Positions 17,718-26,822 of a stretch of 64,000 bases of DNA are shown piece after piece. The translations under genes and the position numbers were made by a program. The notes beneath the pieces are model-generated. The model did not search any database, had not been told where the DNA came from, and was given only the letters and a program-made list of their open reading frames with translations. Positions within the stretch are counted from its first letter, which is position 1, and the number at the start of each line of letters is the position of its first letter. This stretch comes from Salinibaculum litoreum. Its GTDB lineage: Archaea; Halobacteriota; Halobacteria; Halobacteriales; Haloarculaceae. The stretch is taken from contig CP046866.1 of NCBI GenBank assembly GCA_009789175.1, positions 3,038,001 through 3,102,000 of the forward strand. The letters run 5' to 3'.

Positions 17718-17797
17718 CCGCGCTGTCTGTCGATTAGGCGAAACGTTTTAGACCCGGTCCGGGCGTAGACACCGGCAATGACCAACGGAGGTGACCC

Positions 17798-20281
17798 GTG
17801 GTGGAGCTGATAATCACCGAGAAGGAGAACGCGGCACGCCGCATCGCCGAGATTCTCAGCGAGGGGACCGCAAGCGCCGAGCGGACGAACGGGGTCAACG
17901 TCTACCGGTGGGGGGACAAACGCGTCGTCGGTCTTTCGGGGCACGTCGTCGGCGTGGATTTTCCGCCGGAATACGCCGACTGGCGGGATGTCGAACCACA
18001 CGAGCTCATCGACGCCGACGTGACGAAGCAACCCACGAAGGAAAATATTGTAGCGACACTGCGCGAACTCGCCGGGCGCGCCCACGAAGCGGTCATCGCG
18101 ACTGACTACGACCGCGAGGGCGAACTCATCGGCAAGGAGGCATACGAACTCATCCGCGACGAGACCGATGTCCCAATCAAGCGGGTCCGGTTTTCGTCGA
18201 TTACCGAGGGTGAAGTTCAGGATGCCTTCACCAACCCTGACGACCTCGATTTCGACCTCGCAGCCGCGGGCGAGGCACGCCAGATTATCGACCTTATGTG
18301 GGGGGCAGCACTGACCCGCTTTCTCTCCCTGTCGGCCCGCCAACTCGGGGACGACTTCATCTCGGTCGGTCGGGTCCAGTCACCGACGCTGAAGCTCATC
18401 GTCGACCGCGAGCGCGAAATCGAGGCCTTCGAGCCCGACGACTACTGGGAGCTGTTCGCCGATCTCCAGAAAAACGCAGAGACCTTCGAGGCCCAGTACT
18501 TCTACGACGACGACGGCAGCGAGGCCGAGCGCGTCTGGGACGAGGCCGAAGCCGACCGCGTCAACGACCGCCTCCAGTCGGCCAGCGAGGCGACGGTCAC
18601 GTCCGTCCGTCGGCGGACCCGCACTGATACCCCACCTGCACCGTTCAACACGACAGCCTTCATCAGCGCTGCCGGGTCGCTTGGCTACTCCGCACAGCGG
18701 GCGATGTCTATCGCCGAGGACCTCTACACCGCTGGCTATCTCACCTATCCACGGACCGACAACACGGTCTATCCCGAGGACCTGGAACCCGACGACCTTC
18801 TCGATTCCTTCGTAGGTAGTAGCGAGTTCGGCGAGGACGCGGAAGCGTTACTCGCATTGGAGGAACTCGAACCGACGGAGGGCGACGAGGAGACGACCGA
18901 CCACCCGCCCATTCACCCGACCGGCGAGTTACCGCCGCGTCGGGAACTGGACGACGACGAGTGGGAGATATACGAACTCGTCGTCCGTCGGTTCTTCGCG
19001 ACGGTCGCCGAAGCCGCGACCTGGGAACACCTGCGGGTGGTCGCCGAGGCCAACGGCTGTTCGCTCAAGGCCAACGGGAAGCGTCTGGTCGAGGAAGGCT
19101 ACCACGCTGTCTATCCCTACGCGTCCACGAGCGAGAACCACGTCCCCGACGTGAGCGAGGGCGAAGCCCTCGACGTGACCGACGTCGACCTCGAAGCCAA
19201 ACAGACCCAGCCGCCTCGTCGCTACGGCCAGTCTCGCCTCATCAAGAAGATGGAGGAACTCGGTCTCGGGACAAAGGCGACCCGGCACAACATCATCGAG
19301 AAACTCTATGACCGGGGGTACATCGAGAGCGACCCGCCCCGGCCGACCGCCCTCGCCGAGGCCGTCGTCGCGGCCGCCGAGGAGTTCGCCGACCACGTCG
19401 TCAGCGACGAGATGACCGCCCAACTCGAAGCGGACATGGCCGCCATCGCCGACGGCGAGGCCACGTTGGACGACGTGACCGACGAGTCCCGGGAGATGCT
19501 CGACCGCGTCTTCGAGGAACTGCGCGACTCCCGTGAGGAAGTCGGCGAACACCTCCAGGAGTCACTGAAGGCCGACCGCCGACTCGGTCCCTGTCCCGAG
19601 TGTGGTGAGGACCTGCTCGTCCGCCGGAGCCGGCAGGGGTCGTACTTCGTCGGCTGTGACGGCTTCCCCGACTGTCGGTTCACGCTCCCGTTGCCAAACA
19701 CCGGGGAGCCACTGGTGCTCGATGAGACCTGCGAGGACCACGACACACACCACGTGAAGATGCTCGCAGGTCGGGACACCTTCGTCCACGGCTGTCCCCG
19801 CTGTAAGGCCGAGGAAGCCGACGACAGCGAGGACGAGGTTATCGGTCCCTGTCCCGAATGTGGCGATACCCACGACGGAAACGTCGCTATCAAACAGCTC
19901 CGCTCGGGGTCGCGACTCGTCGGCTGTACGCGCTACCCTGACTGTGACTACTCGCTGCCGCTGCCACGCCGTGGCGATATCGAGGTGACAGACGAGTACT
20001 GCGAGGAACACGACCTGCCCGAACTGGTCGTCCACAGCGGCGACGAGCCGTGGGAACTGGGCTGTCCAATCTGTAACTACCACGAATACCAGGCCGAACA
20101 GGCCGTTGACGACCTCGAAGACCTCGACGGACTGGGTGCAAAGACCGCAGAGAAACTCGCAGATGCCGGCATCGAATCGCTGTCGGACCTCGACAGCGCC
20201 AACGCCGAGGAGGTTGCCACGACGGTCCAGGGGGTCTCCGCCGACCAGCTTCGCGAGTGGCAGGCACAGCTCCCAGCCTGA
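17798..20281 (+). CDS. topA: DNA topoisomerase I (type IA)
   Basis: 827 residues. The start is GTG at 17798 (or the next codon, 17801), preceded by GGAGGTGA at 17787-17794. The TOPRIM domain holds IITEKENAARRIAEIL and ATDYDREGELIGKEA. The catalytic Tyr is residue 317 in YLTYPRTDNTVYP. The C-terminus has several Zn-ribbon repeats, such as CPECGEDLLVRRSRQGSYFVGC and CPECGDTHDG...CTRYPDC. It ends in an extra helix-hairpin-helix (LDGLGAKTAEKLADAGIESL, residues about 775-825) that should help DNA binding. It relaxes negative supercoils. An alternating CG tract lies upstream. Confidence 0.97.
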   Translation: MVELIITEKENAARRIAEILSEGTASAERTNGVNVYRWGDKRVVGLSGHVVGVDFPPEYADWRDVEPHELIDADVTKQPTKENIVATLRELAGRAHEAVIATDYDREGELIGKEAYELIRDETDVPIKRVRFSSITEGEVQDAFTNPDDLDFDLAAAGEARQIIDLMWGAALTRFLSLSARQLGDDFISVGRVQSPTLKLIVDREREIEAFEPDDYWELFADLQKNAETFEAQYFYDDDGSEAERVWDEAEADRVNDRLQSASEATVTSVRRRTRTDTPPAPFNTTAFISAAGSLGYSAQRAMSIAEDLYTAGYLTYPRTDNTVYPEDLEPDDLLDSFVGSSEFGEDAEALLALEELEPTEGDEETTDHPPIHPTGELPPRRELDDDEWEIYELVVRRFFATVAEAATWEHLRVVAEANGCSLKANGKRLVEEGYHAVYPYASTSENHVPDVSEGEALDVTDVDLEAKQTQPPRRYGQSRLIKKMEELGLGTKATRHNIIEKLYDRGYIESDPPRPTALAEAVVAAAEEFADHVVSDEMTAQLEADMAAIADGEATLDDVTDESREMLDRVFEELRDSREEVGEHLQESLKADRRLGPCPECGEDLLVRRSRQGSYFVGCDGFPDCRFTLPLPNTGEPLVLDETCEDHDTHHVKMLAGRDTFVHGCPRCKAEEADDSEDEVIGPCPECGDTHDGNVAIKQLRSGSRLVGCTRYPDCDYSLPLPRRGDIEVTDEYCEEHDLPELVVHSGDEPWELGCPICNYHEYQAEQAVDDLEDLDGLGAKTAEKLADAGIESLSDLDSANAEEVATTVQGVSADQLREWQAQLPA

Positions 20282-20331
20282 GTGCCTTCCACAGTGACAC
20301 GACTTATCTGGCCGCTCCCCGACGTACCTGT

Positions 20332-20982
20332 ATGAGTCTCATCGCGGAGTTCCGGGTCCAATCGCCGGACCTGGTCCTCGATGACACGCTGTCGGCAGTC
20401 CCTGAGATGGAGCTTGACCTCGTCCAGGAAGTCGGGACAGACCCGGAACAGCCGTATCTGTACGCGTGGGCCTCCGGCAGCGATTTCGAACGCTTCGAGG
20501 CAGCGATGGCCGAGGACGTGACCGTCACAGACGTGACACGCTACACGGAACTCGAGGGCGAGATTCTCTATCGGATGCGCATCGCTGCGGAGACCGAGGT
20601 GGTGTGCTATCCGATATGGGTCGAACTCGGGGCCGACCAGCTGGAGGCACGATACGCCGACGGCTGGTGGCACAACCGGATGCGCTTTCCCGACCGGGAG
20701 GCGCTGGCGGCTGTCGAGACGTGGTGTGACGATGTCGGCATTCGCTTCCAGCTAGAGCGTGTCTACACCGACGACCTCGGCCGGGAGAACCGGACTGACC
20801 TCTCGGAAGCTCAGGAGGAAGTCCTCCGGGTGGCCTTCGAACGGGGCTACTTCGAGGTTCCCCGTCAGACCACAGTCGACGAGATTGCCTCGGAGCTCGA
20901 CATCTCCGGGCAGGCTGTCTCCGAGCGATTGCGTCGGGGACATCGGACACTCGTTGCCCGCCACGTCGTCAACGACCTCTGA
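20332..20982 (+). CDS. HTH-10 (bacterio-opsin activator-like) transcription regulator
   Basis: 216 residues from ATG at 20332 (MSLIAEFRVQSPDLVLDDTL). An N-terminal GAF-like or BAT-type sensory half (residues 1-150) leads to the HTH_10 domain of about 55 residues (LSEAQEEVLRVAFERGYFEV, then TTVDEIASELDISGQAVSERLRR). This class, found almost only in haloarchaea, regulates phototrophy, stress or metabolism genes. The target cannot be read from the sequence. It sits 50 bp downstream of topA on the same strand and may be cotranscribed. Confidence 0.92.
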   Translation: MSLIAEFRVQSPDLVLDDTLSAVPEMELDLVQEVGTDPEQPYLYAWASGSDFERFEAAMAEDVTVTDVTRYTELEGEILYRMRIAAETEVVCYPIWVELGADQLEARYADGWWHNRMRFPDREALAAVETWCDDVGIRFQLERVYTDDLGRENRTDLSEAQEEVLRVAFERGYFEVPRQTTVDEIASELDISGQAVSERLRRGHRTLVARHVVNDL

Positions 20983-21036
20983 ACGGTGTCGCTCTGAAAG
21001 GCTGTTCTTAAGTCCCGGCCGCCCACACAGGTGGGC

Positions 21037-22341
21037 ATGGACGACCGAACTTACACGGCTGACGCCGAGCCCGGCGACACCGTCACCGTCGCTGGCTGGG
21101 TACACGAGATTCGTGACCTCGGTGGTATCGCGTTCCTCATTCTCCGGGACACCACCGGCAAGATCCAGGTGAAACTCGAAAAGGACGAGATGGACGACGA
21201 CCTGGTCGAGACAGCACTCGACGCTCACCGCGAGAGCGTCGTCACCGTCACCGGCGATGTCGAGAAAGAAGAGCGCGCCCCCACTGGCGTCGAGATAACG
21301 CCGGACTCGGTCGATGTCGTCGCCGAGGCCGACCCCGAACTGCCGCTTGACCCCTCGGGGAAAGTCGATGCCGACCTCTCGACGCGGCTGGACAACCGGA
21401 CGCTCGATCTCCGGAAAGACGAGGTCAAGGCCATCTTCGAGATTCGGGCCGAAGTGCTGCGGGCGGTCCGCGAGCAGTTCCGCGAGCTCGGCTGTACCGA
21501 AATCAACACGCCGAAAATCGTCGCCACGGGCACCGAGGGCGGGACTGAACTGTTCCCCATCACCTACTTCGGCGAGGAGGCCTTTATGAACCAGAGTCCG
21601 CAGCTGTTCAAACAGCTGATGGTCGGCTCCGGGCTCGAACGGGTCTTCGAAATCGGCCCGATCTTCCGCGCCGAGGAGCACAACACGCCCCGGCACCTCA
21701 ACGAGGCCACGAGCATCGACTTCGAGTCCGCCTTCATCGACCACACCGGTGCGATGGACGCCTGCGAGGCTGTCGTTCAGGCTGCCTACGAAGGCGTCGA
21801 AGAGAACTGCCAGGAGCACCTCGAAGCACTCGACATGGCCGAGGAGTTCTCGGCTCCCGAGGGTAATTTCCCGCGCCTGTCCTACGAGGAGGCCATCGAG
21901 CGGGTCAACGCCACGGGCGAACTCGACGAGCAACTGGTCTGGGGTGACGACCTCTCGACGGAGGCCGAACACGCCCTGGGCGAGGCCGTCGGCGAGCACT
22001 ACTTCGTCACCGACTGGCCCAGCGAAATCAAGCCCTTCTACATCAAGGACCACGACGACGACGAGGAACTCTCGACTGGCTTTGACCTGATGCACCCCTC
22101 GCTGGAACTGGTCTCCGGCGGGCAGCGTGAACACCGCTACGAACACCTCATCGAGGGCTTCGAGCAGCAGGGGCTGGAACCCGAGGCCTTCGAGTACTAC
22201 ACCAAGATGTTCCGCTACGGCATGCCGCCACACGCCGGCTGGGGACTCGGTGCTGAACGGCTCGTCATGACGATGCTCGGTCTGGGCAACATCCGCGAAG
22301 CGGTGCTGTTCCCGCGAGACAGGCAACGCCTGTCGCCGTAG
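21037..22341 (+). CDS. aspS: Aspartyl-tRNA synthetase, archaeal class IIb
   Basis: 434 residues from ATG at 21037 (an in-frame GTG lies at 21031). The N-terminal OB fold ([19 protein letters not shown]) binds the anticodon. The catalytic domain has class II motif 2 [23 protein letters not shown] and motif 3 [18 protein letters not shown]. Archaeal AspRS of this length is usually non-discriminating and charges both tRNA(Asp) and tRNA(Asn). With gatB in the window that fits the indirect Asn route. The C-terminus is [11 protein letters not shown] synonymous copy of this stretch, ending in the same stop, follows at 22393-22425. Confidence 0.97.
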   Translation: MDDRTYTADAEPGDTVTVAGWVHEIRDLGGIAFLILRDTTGKIQVKLEKDEMDDDLVETALDAHRESVVTVTGDVEKEERAPTGVEITPDSVDVVAEADPELPLDPSGKVDADLSTRLDNRTLDLRKDEVKAIFEIRAEVLRAVREQFRELGCTEINTPKIVATGTEGGTELFPITYFGEEAFMNQSPQLFKQLMVGSGLERVFEIGPIFRAEEHNTPRHLNEATSIDFESAFIDHTGAMDACEAVVQAAYEGVEENCQEHLEALDMAEEFSAPEGNFPRLSYEEAIERVNATGELDEQLVWGDDLSTEAEHALGEAVGEHYFVTDWPSEIKPFYIKDHDDDEELSTGFDLMHPSLELVSGGQREHRYEHLIEGFEQQGLEPEAFEYYTKMFRYGMPPHAGWGLGAERLVMTMLGLGNIREAVLFPRDRQRLSP

Positions 22342-22360
22342 GCGGCGGTGCCCCTGTCGA

Positions 22361-22399
22361 GCGGGAACTTGTCAGAGCAAGCTCTGACAGTGTTCCCGC
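22361..22399. terminator. Strong hairpin after aspS
   Basis: Arms 22361-22368 (GCGGGAAC) and 22392-22399 (GTTCCCGC), then 22371-22378 and 22381-22388 (GTCAGAGC/GCTCTGAC), with a 2-base loop AA and a small internal bulge. It lies between convergent genes, and its right arm runs into the duplicated aspS tail. A terminator or a mobile-element end are both possible. Confidence 0.45.
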
Positions 22400-22425
22400 G
22401 GGATCGCCAAAGATTGAGTCCGTAG
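22393..22425 (+). pseudogene. Recoded second copy of the aspS 3' end
   Basis: Read in frame, TTC CCG CGG GAT CGC CAA AGA TTG AGT CCG TAG gives [10 protein letters not shown] and a stop. This is the same ten residues and stop codon that end aspS at 22309-22341. Five of ten codons plus flanking bases differ synonymously (CGA/CGG, GAC/GAT, AGG/CGC, CGC/AGA, CTG/TTG, TCG/AGT), and TAGGCGG follows both copies. The two copies are 84 bases apart. No upstream aspS homology is visible before this fragment. Confidence 0.7.
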
Positions 22426-23819
22426 GCGGAATCCCTGGGAGCGAGACGAGAAAGGGAGTCCGGAAACGGACTGAGAGCAGATTTGGATTAACCGTCCCTA
22501 CGGACAGTCAAGCGGAGTCCGAGTGCATTCGCTTTGTAAGCTTTGAGACACTGTCGTCGATTTCGTTGACCATCGCTGTCTGCTCCTCGTTTGCGGCTGC
22601 CACGTCCTCGATTTCGTTAGCGACTGTCTCTGCACGTTCGACTGTCGTGTCGACCATACTTGCCAACTCTTCAGCACTGGCGGCTTGCTCATCCGTCGCG
22701 TCAGCAATTTCGTCGATTCCGGAGGCTGTCTCCTGAATCGCCTCCACGATAGCGACTTGATTCTCCACGAGTGTCTCGACATGTTCGACAGCGGACTCCA
22801 CGTGTGAATTCGCCGTCTGGACGTTCTCGGTCACCGCGTCCGCGTTGTCACGCACCTCAGTCACAATCTGTTCGATTTCTTCAACTTCCTGCTTCGATTG
22901 CTCGGCAAGTTTCTTAATCTCCTCTGCGACGACTGCGAACCCTTCTCCCTCCTGACCGGACCGCGCTGCCTCGATATTTGCGTTCAATGCAAGCATGTTC
23001 GTCTGCTCTGCCATCTCGGTAATCACTTCGACAATCTGATCTATCTCGTCAAGCTTGGCGGTGAGTGACTGTGCACTCTTTCCGACGTTTTCGCCTGCCT
23101 GTGCTACTTGCTGGGTAATATCGAGGACAGTGTGTCCGGATTCTTGAGACTCCTCGGCCAGGCGACGGGCCTCGTCACTCTTCGTACTCACTTCTTCAGC
23201 ACTCGATGCAATCTCCTCGATTGTTGCGCTAAAGGTCGAAATCTCTCCACTAATCTCCTCCAGATCGCCAGACTGTTCCCGAGTGAGCTCACTGATTTGC
23301 TCGGAACTGGTTGCGACGTTTTCCGAGGATACTTGCAAGTCAGACACCGCAGATTCGACCTCCTCGGCCATCTGATCCTGTAACTCCTCGAGCATCTGTC
23401 GCTGTTCGACGAGTTCTGTTACCCGAGACGCAATTTCAAACGCACCAACGACGGTCCCGTCAGCTGTCGTCAGTGGAAACCCTGCAGCACGGACGTGCCA
23501 GGTCTCACCAGTCGCTCCCGTGCCCGTTCGGATTCTCTCTTCCCGGATTGGTTCCCCCGTTCGAGCGACTTTTTCAGCGAGTGTTTCTGTTTCACTATCG
23601 GTTCCGATCACGTCGTATGCTGGCTGGCCGACGACGTTCTCTTTTTCCCGACCGATAATGTCCTCCATGTGTCCGTTCATATGGGTAATACGACCAGCGT
23701 CGTCCACCACGAGCACCGGCTCCGGAAGCGAAGCGACGATCGTGTCGAATAGCTGGCGCCAAAAATCTCGCTCCTCTCGGAGGGTGGTCTGTTCACCGGA
23801 TTCCGGCGACTGAATCTTT

Positions 23820-23827
23820 GAAATTAG
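23820..23827. repeat. Target-site duplication, left copy
   Basis: GAAATTAG sits directly outside the left terminal repeat of the IS and is matched by an identical copy at 24757-24764. An 8-bp duplication marks a single transposition event. Confidence 0.9.
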
Positions 23828-24756
23828 TGCCGTGTTGAATAGCGGTCTAATCGGCTGATATCACTGAGTAGAAGGACGAAGCCGAGGAAATCGACTCTGT
23901 CCATGGAGATCGACCTCTTCGACTTCATTGAGCAGTGTCGGCACCTAGCCAAACAAGCGTTGGGGAAGCACGCAGGCGAGCCCGCCAGCGGCGGGTTCGC
24001 CCGCTGGAAGCACGTCGTTCTGCACTGTTTTCGGCTCGAAGACGGCCACAGCTACCGAGAAACGCCGAATCGGCTGAAGTATATGACCGAGATTTGTGAC
24101 GCTCTTGGCTTCGATCCGGACGATCTGCCAGATTTCACTACGCTCTACAAATCGTTCGATCGGCTGGAAATGTGGGTCTGGCGGGCGTTGCTGCGCGTTT
24201 CAGCGCAGCAACACCCGCAGTCTGGCCACGCAGCACTCGACAGCACGTTCTTCGACCGCCGCTCAGCCTCGTCGTACTACCGCCAGCGGTCAGGAAGTAC
24301 CGTGCAGACGCTGAAAGTGACGACACTAACCGATAGAGAGTCTCTTGCTGTCCTTGACGTACACATCTCGGCCCGGTGGAAACACGATACGAAGACCGGG
24401 CCGCAGGTCGTCCGCCGGAACGCGGACGACCTGCTGTCGGTGGCTGCTGACAAGGCCTTCCACAACTGGATCACGAAATACGAGTTCTACGCCCTTGGTG
24501 TCGAGCCGCTCATCTTACAGCGTGGATCGAGACCATTGACGCTCGGACATAACGCGCTCATCCGGGCAAAAGGCTATTCTCAACGCTGGATGGCCGAGAC
24601 TTCGTATTCGACAACGAAGCGCTCGCTCGGCGATGCCGTGCGAGCGCTCGGCTGGTATCGGCAGTTCCGTGAAATCGTTCTTATGTTCGCAATCTCAAAC
24701 ATAGAACCGCTTTGTGAACCGCTCTAACCGTGACTCAGCATCTATTCAACACGGCA
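23828..24756 (+). mobile_element. Complete insertion sequence, IS5 family, ISH1-like group
   Basis: The element is 929 bp. It begins TGCCGTGTTGAATAG at 23828, and the same 15 bases in reverse complement end it at 24756. The flanks carry an identical 8-bp direct repeat GAAATTAG. Its one gene encodes a DDE transposase. Length, 8-bp duplication and archaeal host match the ISH1 group of IS5. The transposase frame and both ends look intact, so the insertion is recent. It sits between codons 8 and 9 of the transducer gene. Confidence 0.9.
23903..24727 (+). CDS. IS5-family (ISH1-like) transposase
   Basis: 274 residues. It begins MEIDLFDFIEQCRHLAKQAL. The N-terminal region (FARWKHVVLHCFRLEDGHSYRETPNRL) is a DNA-binding helix bundle. 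The catalytic region has the first Asp in GHAALDSTFFDRR (near 115), a second in SVAADKAFHN (near 185), and the Glu in RWMAETSYSTTKRSLG (near 235). These make up the DDE triad of the RNase H-like transposases. No frameshift is seen, so the enzyme should be functional. It is the only gene of the element and points opposite to the transducer it interrupts. Confidence 0.9.
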   Translation: MEIDLFDFIEQCRHLAKQALGKHAGEPASGGFARWKHVVLHCFRLEDGHSYRETPNRLKYMTEICDALGFDPDDLPDFTTLYKSFDRLEMWVWRALLRVSAQQHPQSGHAALDSTFFDRRSASSYYRQRSGSTVQTLKVTTLTDRESLAVLDVHISARWKHDTKTGPQVVRRNADDLLSVAADKAFHNWITKYEFYALGVEPLILQRGSRPLTLGHNALIRAKGYSQRWMAETSYSTTKRSLGDAVRALGWYRQFREIVLMFAISNIEPLCEPL

Positions 24757-24764
24757 GAAATTAG
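24757..24764. repeat. Target-site duplication, right copy
   Basis: GAAATTAG directly after the right terminal repeat of the IS. In the rejoined transducer gene these bases encode part of the eighth codon region, immediately downstream of the original ATG at 24779. Confidence 0.9.
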
Positions 24765-25019
24765 TTGTTCCGAACTCATCCTCTTCCCTATACTCGCCTC
24801 GCAGGAAACAGTATACTTCAACCCTATGCCCTAGGTTTCAATAATGAAAACAAGGAAGTTATTCTAAAATAGCTGCATCTTCATAAATACCCTGTATATT
24901 GTGGACTAAATTTTTTCTCAGAGCGGCCCCCGACGACCTGTCCGAATCTACCACAGCACCGACTCTGACGAGGACATAACGAGTGTACTATTCCGGTGAA
25001 ACACATACCTGCTATCGAG

Positions 25020-26135
25020 ATGCTGTTCGACTCAACGTCACTGAACGAATTGACGCTCGACAACCGTGTCGGCCTGGCACCGATGACTCGGGTCAGCGCG
25101 GCGGACGACGGCCTTGCGACCGACAGGATGGCCCAATACTACGCGAAGTTCGCTGCTGGCGGGTTCGGCTTTCTCGTCACCGAGGGCGTGTACACCGACG
25201 ACGCGTACAGCAGGGGCTACCTGAGCCAGCCGGGACTGGTCACCGACGACCAGGTCGAGGCGTGGACGACAGTGACCGATGCCGTGCACGATGCCGGGTC
25301 GCCAATCTTCGCACAGTTGATGCACTGCGGTGCACAGAACCAGGGCGTGCCGCCATCCGAGCCTCAGGAGACAATCGCACCGTCTCCAGTCCAGCCAAAG
25401 GGCGAGAAGTCCGAAGCTTACGGCGGGAGCGGCTCGTACCCCGTACCGGACAAGGCCACCCACGACGACCTCGACACGGCGCGTGAGGGGTTCGTCTCGG
25501 CCGCACAGAACGCCGCCGAGGCCGGCTTCGACGGCGTCGAGATACACGGCGCAAACGGGTACTTCCTCAACGAGTTCCTCTCGACGCGGATGAACCAGCG
25601 TGACGACGAGTACGGCGGCGGACCGGACGCACGCGTCCGGTTCCCGGCCGAAGTCGTCGCCGCCGTTGCAGAGGCCGTTCCAGAGGAATTCGTTGTCGGC
25701 ATTCGGATTTCCCAGACGATGGTGACCGACACCGACCACCAGTGGGAGGAAGGCGAGGACGCTGCGGAAGTGTTCTTCGAGGAACTGTCGGCTGCCGGTG
25801 CGGATTACATCCATACGACCGAGCGTGACGCGACCGCCCCCTCCTTCGGTGAGGACGGGCCTACGCTCGCGGAGGCTGCTGTCGAATACGCGACCGACGA
25901 CACGGTCATCATCGCCAACGGCGGGCTGGGAACGCCCGAGGCTGCACGCACCGCAATCGAAGACGGTGCGGACCTCCTGGCCCTTGCGACGAGCGCGCTC
26001 GCAAACCCCGACTGGCCGAACCGGGTCGCAGAGGGTGAGGAACTGAACGACTTCGACTACCGGAAGTTCCTGCGGCCGGAAGCCACTATCTCCGACCACG
26101 AACTCTCTCTCAACACGTCACCGTCCGACGACTAG
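25020..26135 (+). CDS. NADH:flavin oxidoreductase, Old Yellow Enzyme family
   Basis: 371 residues from ATG 25020; the in-frame GTG at 24996 adds eight residues with no family support. The TIM barrel shows LDNRVGLAPMTRVSA near residue 14, QLMHCGAQN for His-based substrate binding, GFDGVEIHGANGYFLNEFLS, and the flavin phosphate site VIIANGGLGTPEAAR near 300. OYE enzymes hold FMN and reduce activated double bonds or nitro groups with NAD(P)H. The natural substrate is unknown. The 240 bp before it are AT-rich and non-coding, holding the promoters of this gene and of the disrupted transducer. Confidence 0.93.
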   Translation: MLFDSTSLNELTLDNRVGLAPMTRVSAADDGLATDRMAQYYAKFAAGGFGFLVTEGVYTDDAYSRGYLSQPGLVTDDQVEAWTTVTDAVHDAGSPIFAQLMHCGAQNQGVPPSEPQETIAPSPVQPKGEKSEAYGGSGSYPVPDKATHDDLDTAREGFVSAAQNAAEAGFDGVEIHGANGYFLNEFLSTRMNQRDDEYGGGPDARVRFPAEVVAAVAEAVPEEFVVGIRISQTMVTDTDHQWEEGEDAAEVFFEELSAAGADYIHTTERDATAPSFGEDGPTLAEAAVEYATDDTVIIANGGLGTPEAARTAIEDGADLLALATSALANPDWPNRVAEGEELNDFDYRKFLRPEATISDHELSLNTSPSDD

Positions 26136-26315
26136 ACGGACTGCTGTCTCTCTGCTCGCGCTCAGTCCAGTCCCCTGGCGTCTCAGTACTTTCTGAACCG
26201 TTGTCGTTTTATGACACTCCTGAGACACACCGGATAGAACGCTGAACGTACGGCACGTCGCTTCTGTGTCGAGTACTTACGGATGACTGCCCGGGGATTG
26301 GAGCGGTCTCTGCTA

Positions 26316-26822
26316 CTAGCTATCGACTTCCCCAATCGCACGCTCCCGCAACGTCCCTGTCATCTGGGTGCCGTGGTGGTCGGTGCGGCGAATCACCCGC
26401 TTGGCCTGGGTCGTCGGGAAATACTTGTCATCCATCGCGGCACGTGCGACCACGCCGAACGTGCCCGTCACTGTTGCACCCAGTCCCTCTGCAATCGCCC
26501 GCAATCGCGTGTCATCGGAGACCAGCGCCACGTCCACCCCGTTGTCCCGCGCTGCAAGCACTGCCGCGACCAGTATCACGTCACTGGTCACGTCGTCGTC
26601 GCCGAGCAGTGCCAGCGCGTCCGTTTCGAACCCGGACACGTCCGGGTCGGTCTCGATGTCCCCGTCCTCCAGAAACCGCGAGAGGTTCGTCACCGCTGGC
26701 TCGACTTCGACTTCCTTGATGACTGCGTCGGGGACGACAATATTTCCCTCGAAGGTATCTAGCAGTTCCAGCTCCCCGACCTGCCCCAAATCATACAGCG
26801 GCGTGGCATCGACCAGAATCAT
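26316..26822 (-). CDS. PIN-domain protein, DUF3368 type (likely toxin)
   Basis: 168 residues from ATG 26822. Acidic positions expected of a PIN nuclease appear at Asp5 (MILVDATPLYDL), Glu near 41 (DAVIKEVEV), Asp near 80 (GDDDVTSDVILVAAV) and Asp near 105 (VALVSDDTRLRAIAEGLG). PIN toxins cut RNA with Mg2+. The start overlaps the stop of the upstream gene by four bases (ATGA), which is classic for a toxin following its antitoxin. The tail VVARAAMDDKYFPTTQAKRVIRR is positively charged. Longer in-frame starts up to 26909 would overlap the antitoxin more and are rejected. Confidence 0.85.
   Translation of the reverse strand: MILVDATPLYDLGQVGELELLDTFEGNIVVPDAVIKEVEVEPAVTNLSRFLEDGDIETDPDVSGFETDALALLGDDDVTSDVILVAAVLAARDNGVDVALVSDDTRLRAIAEGLGATVTGTFGVVARAAMDDKYFPTTQAKRVIRRTDHHGTQMTGTLRERAIGEVDS

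Larger units (their letters stand above)
22508..24779 (-). pseudogene. Soluble PAS chemotaxis transducer, split by an IS near its 5' end
   Basis: Removing the IS and one target copy rejoins a single 444-codon gene from ATG 24779: residues MSSEQLIS before the insertion, then KIQSPESGEQTTLREERDFW, all in frame. A PAS domain follows (VLVVDDAGRITHMNGHMEDIIG, residues about 40-150), then a methyl-accepting signalling domain with the hairpin tip [33 protein letters not shown]. No membrane helices are present, so it is a cytoplasmic transducer. The part from GTG 23716 to 22508 (402 codons) stays open and could be made from an internal start. Codons and GC look poorer in G and C than in neighbours. 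Confidence 0.85.

Noticed and set aside
17030-18343. 437-codon minus-strand frame across the topA start and the small membrane gene
   Set aside because: It covers two convincing genes antisense and reads as Arg/Gly-rich noise.
22361-22399. Hairpin after aspS as a riboswitch
   Set aside because: It lies downstream of the coding region between convergent genes, not in a leader; a terminator or element end is more likely.
24996-25020. GTG start eight codons upstream for the OYE gene
   Set aside because: Added residues MKHIPAIE do not fit the family; ATG 25020 gives the usual N-terminus.
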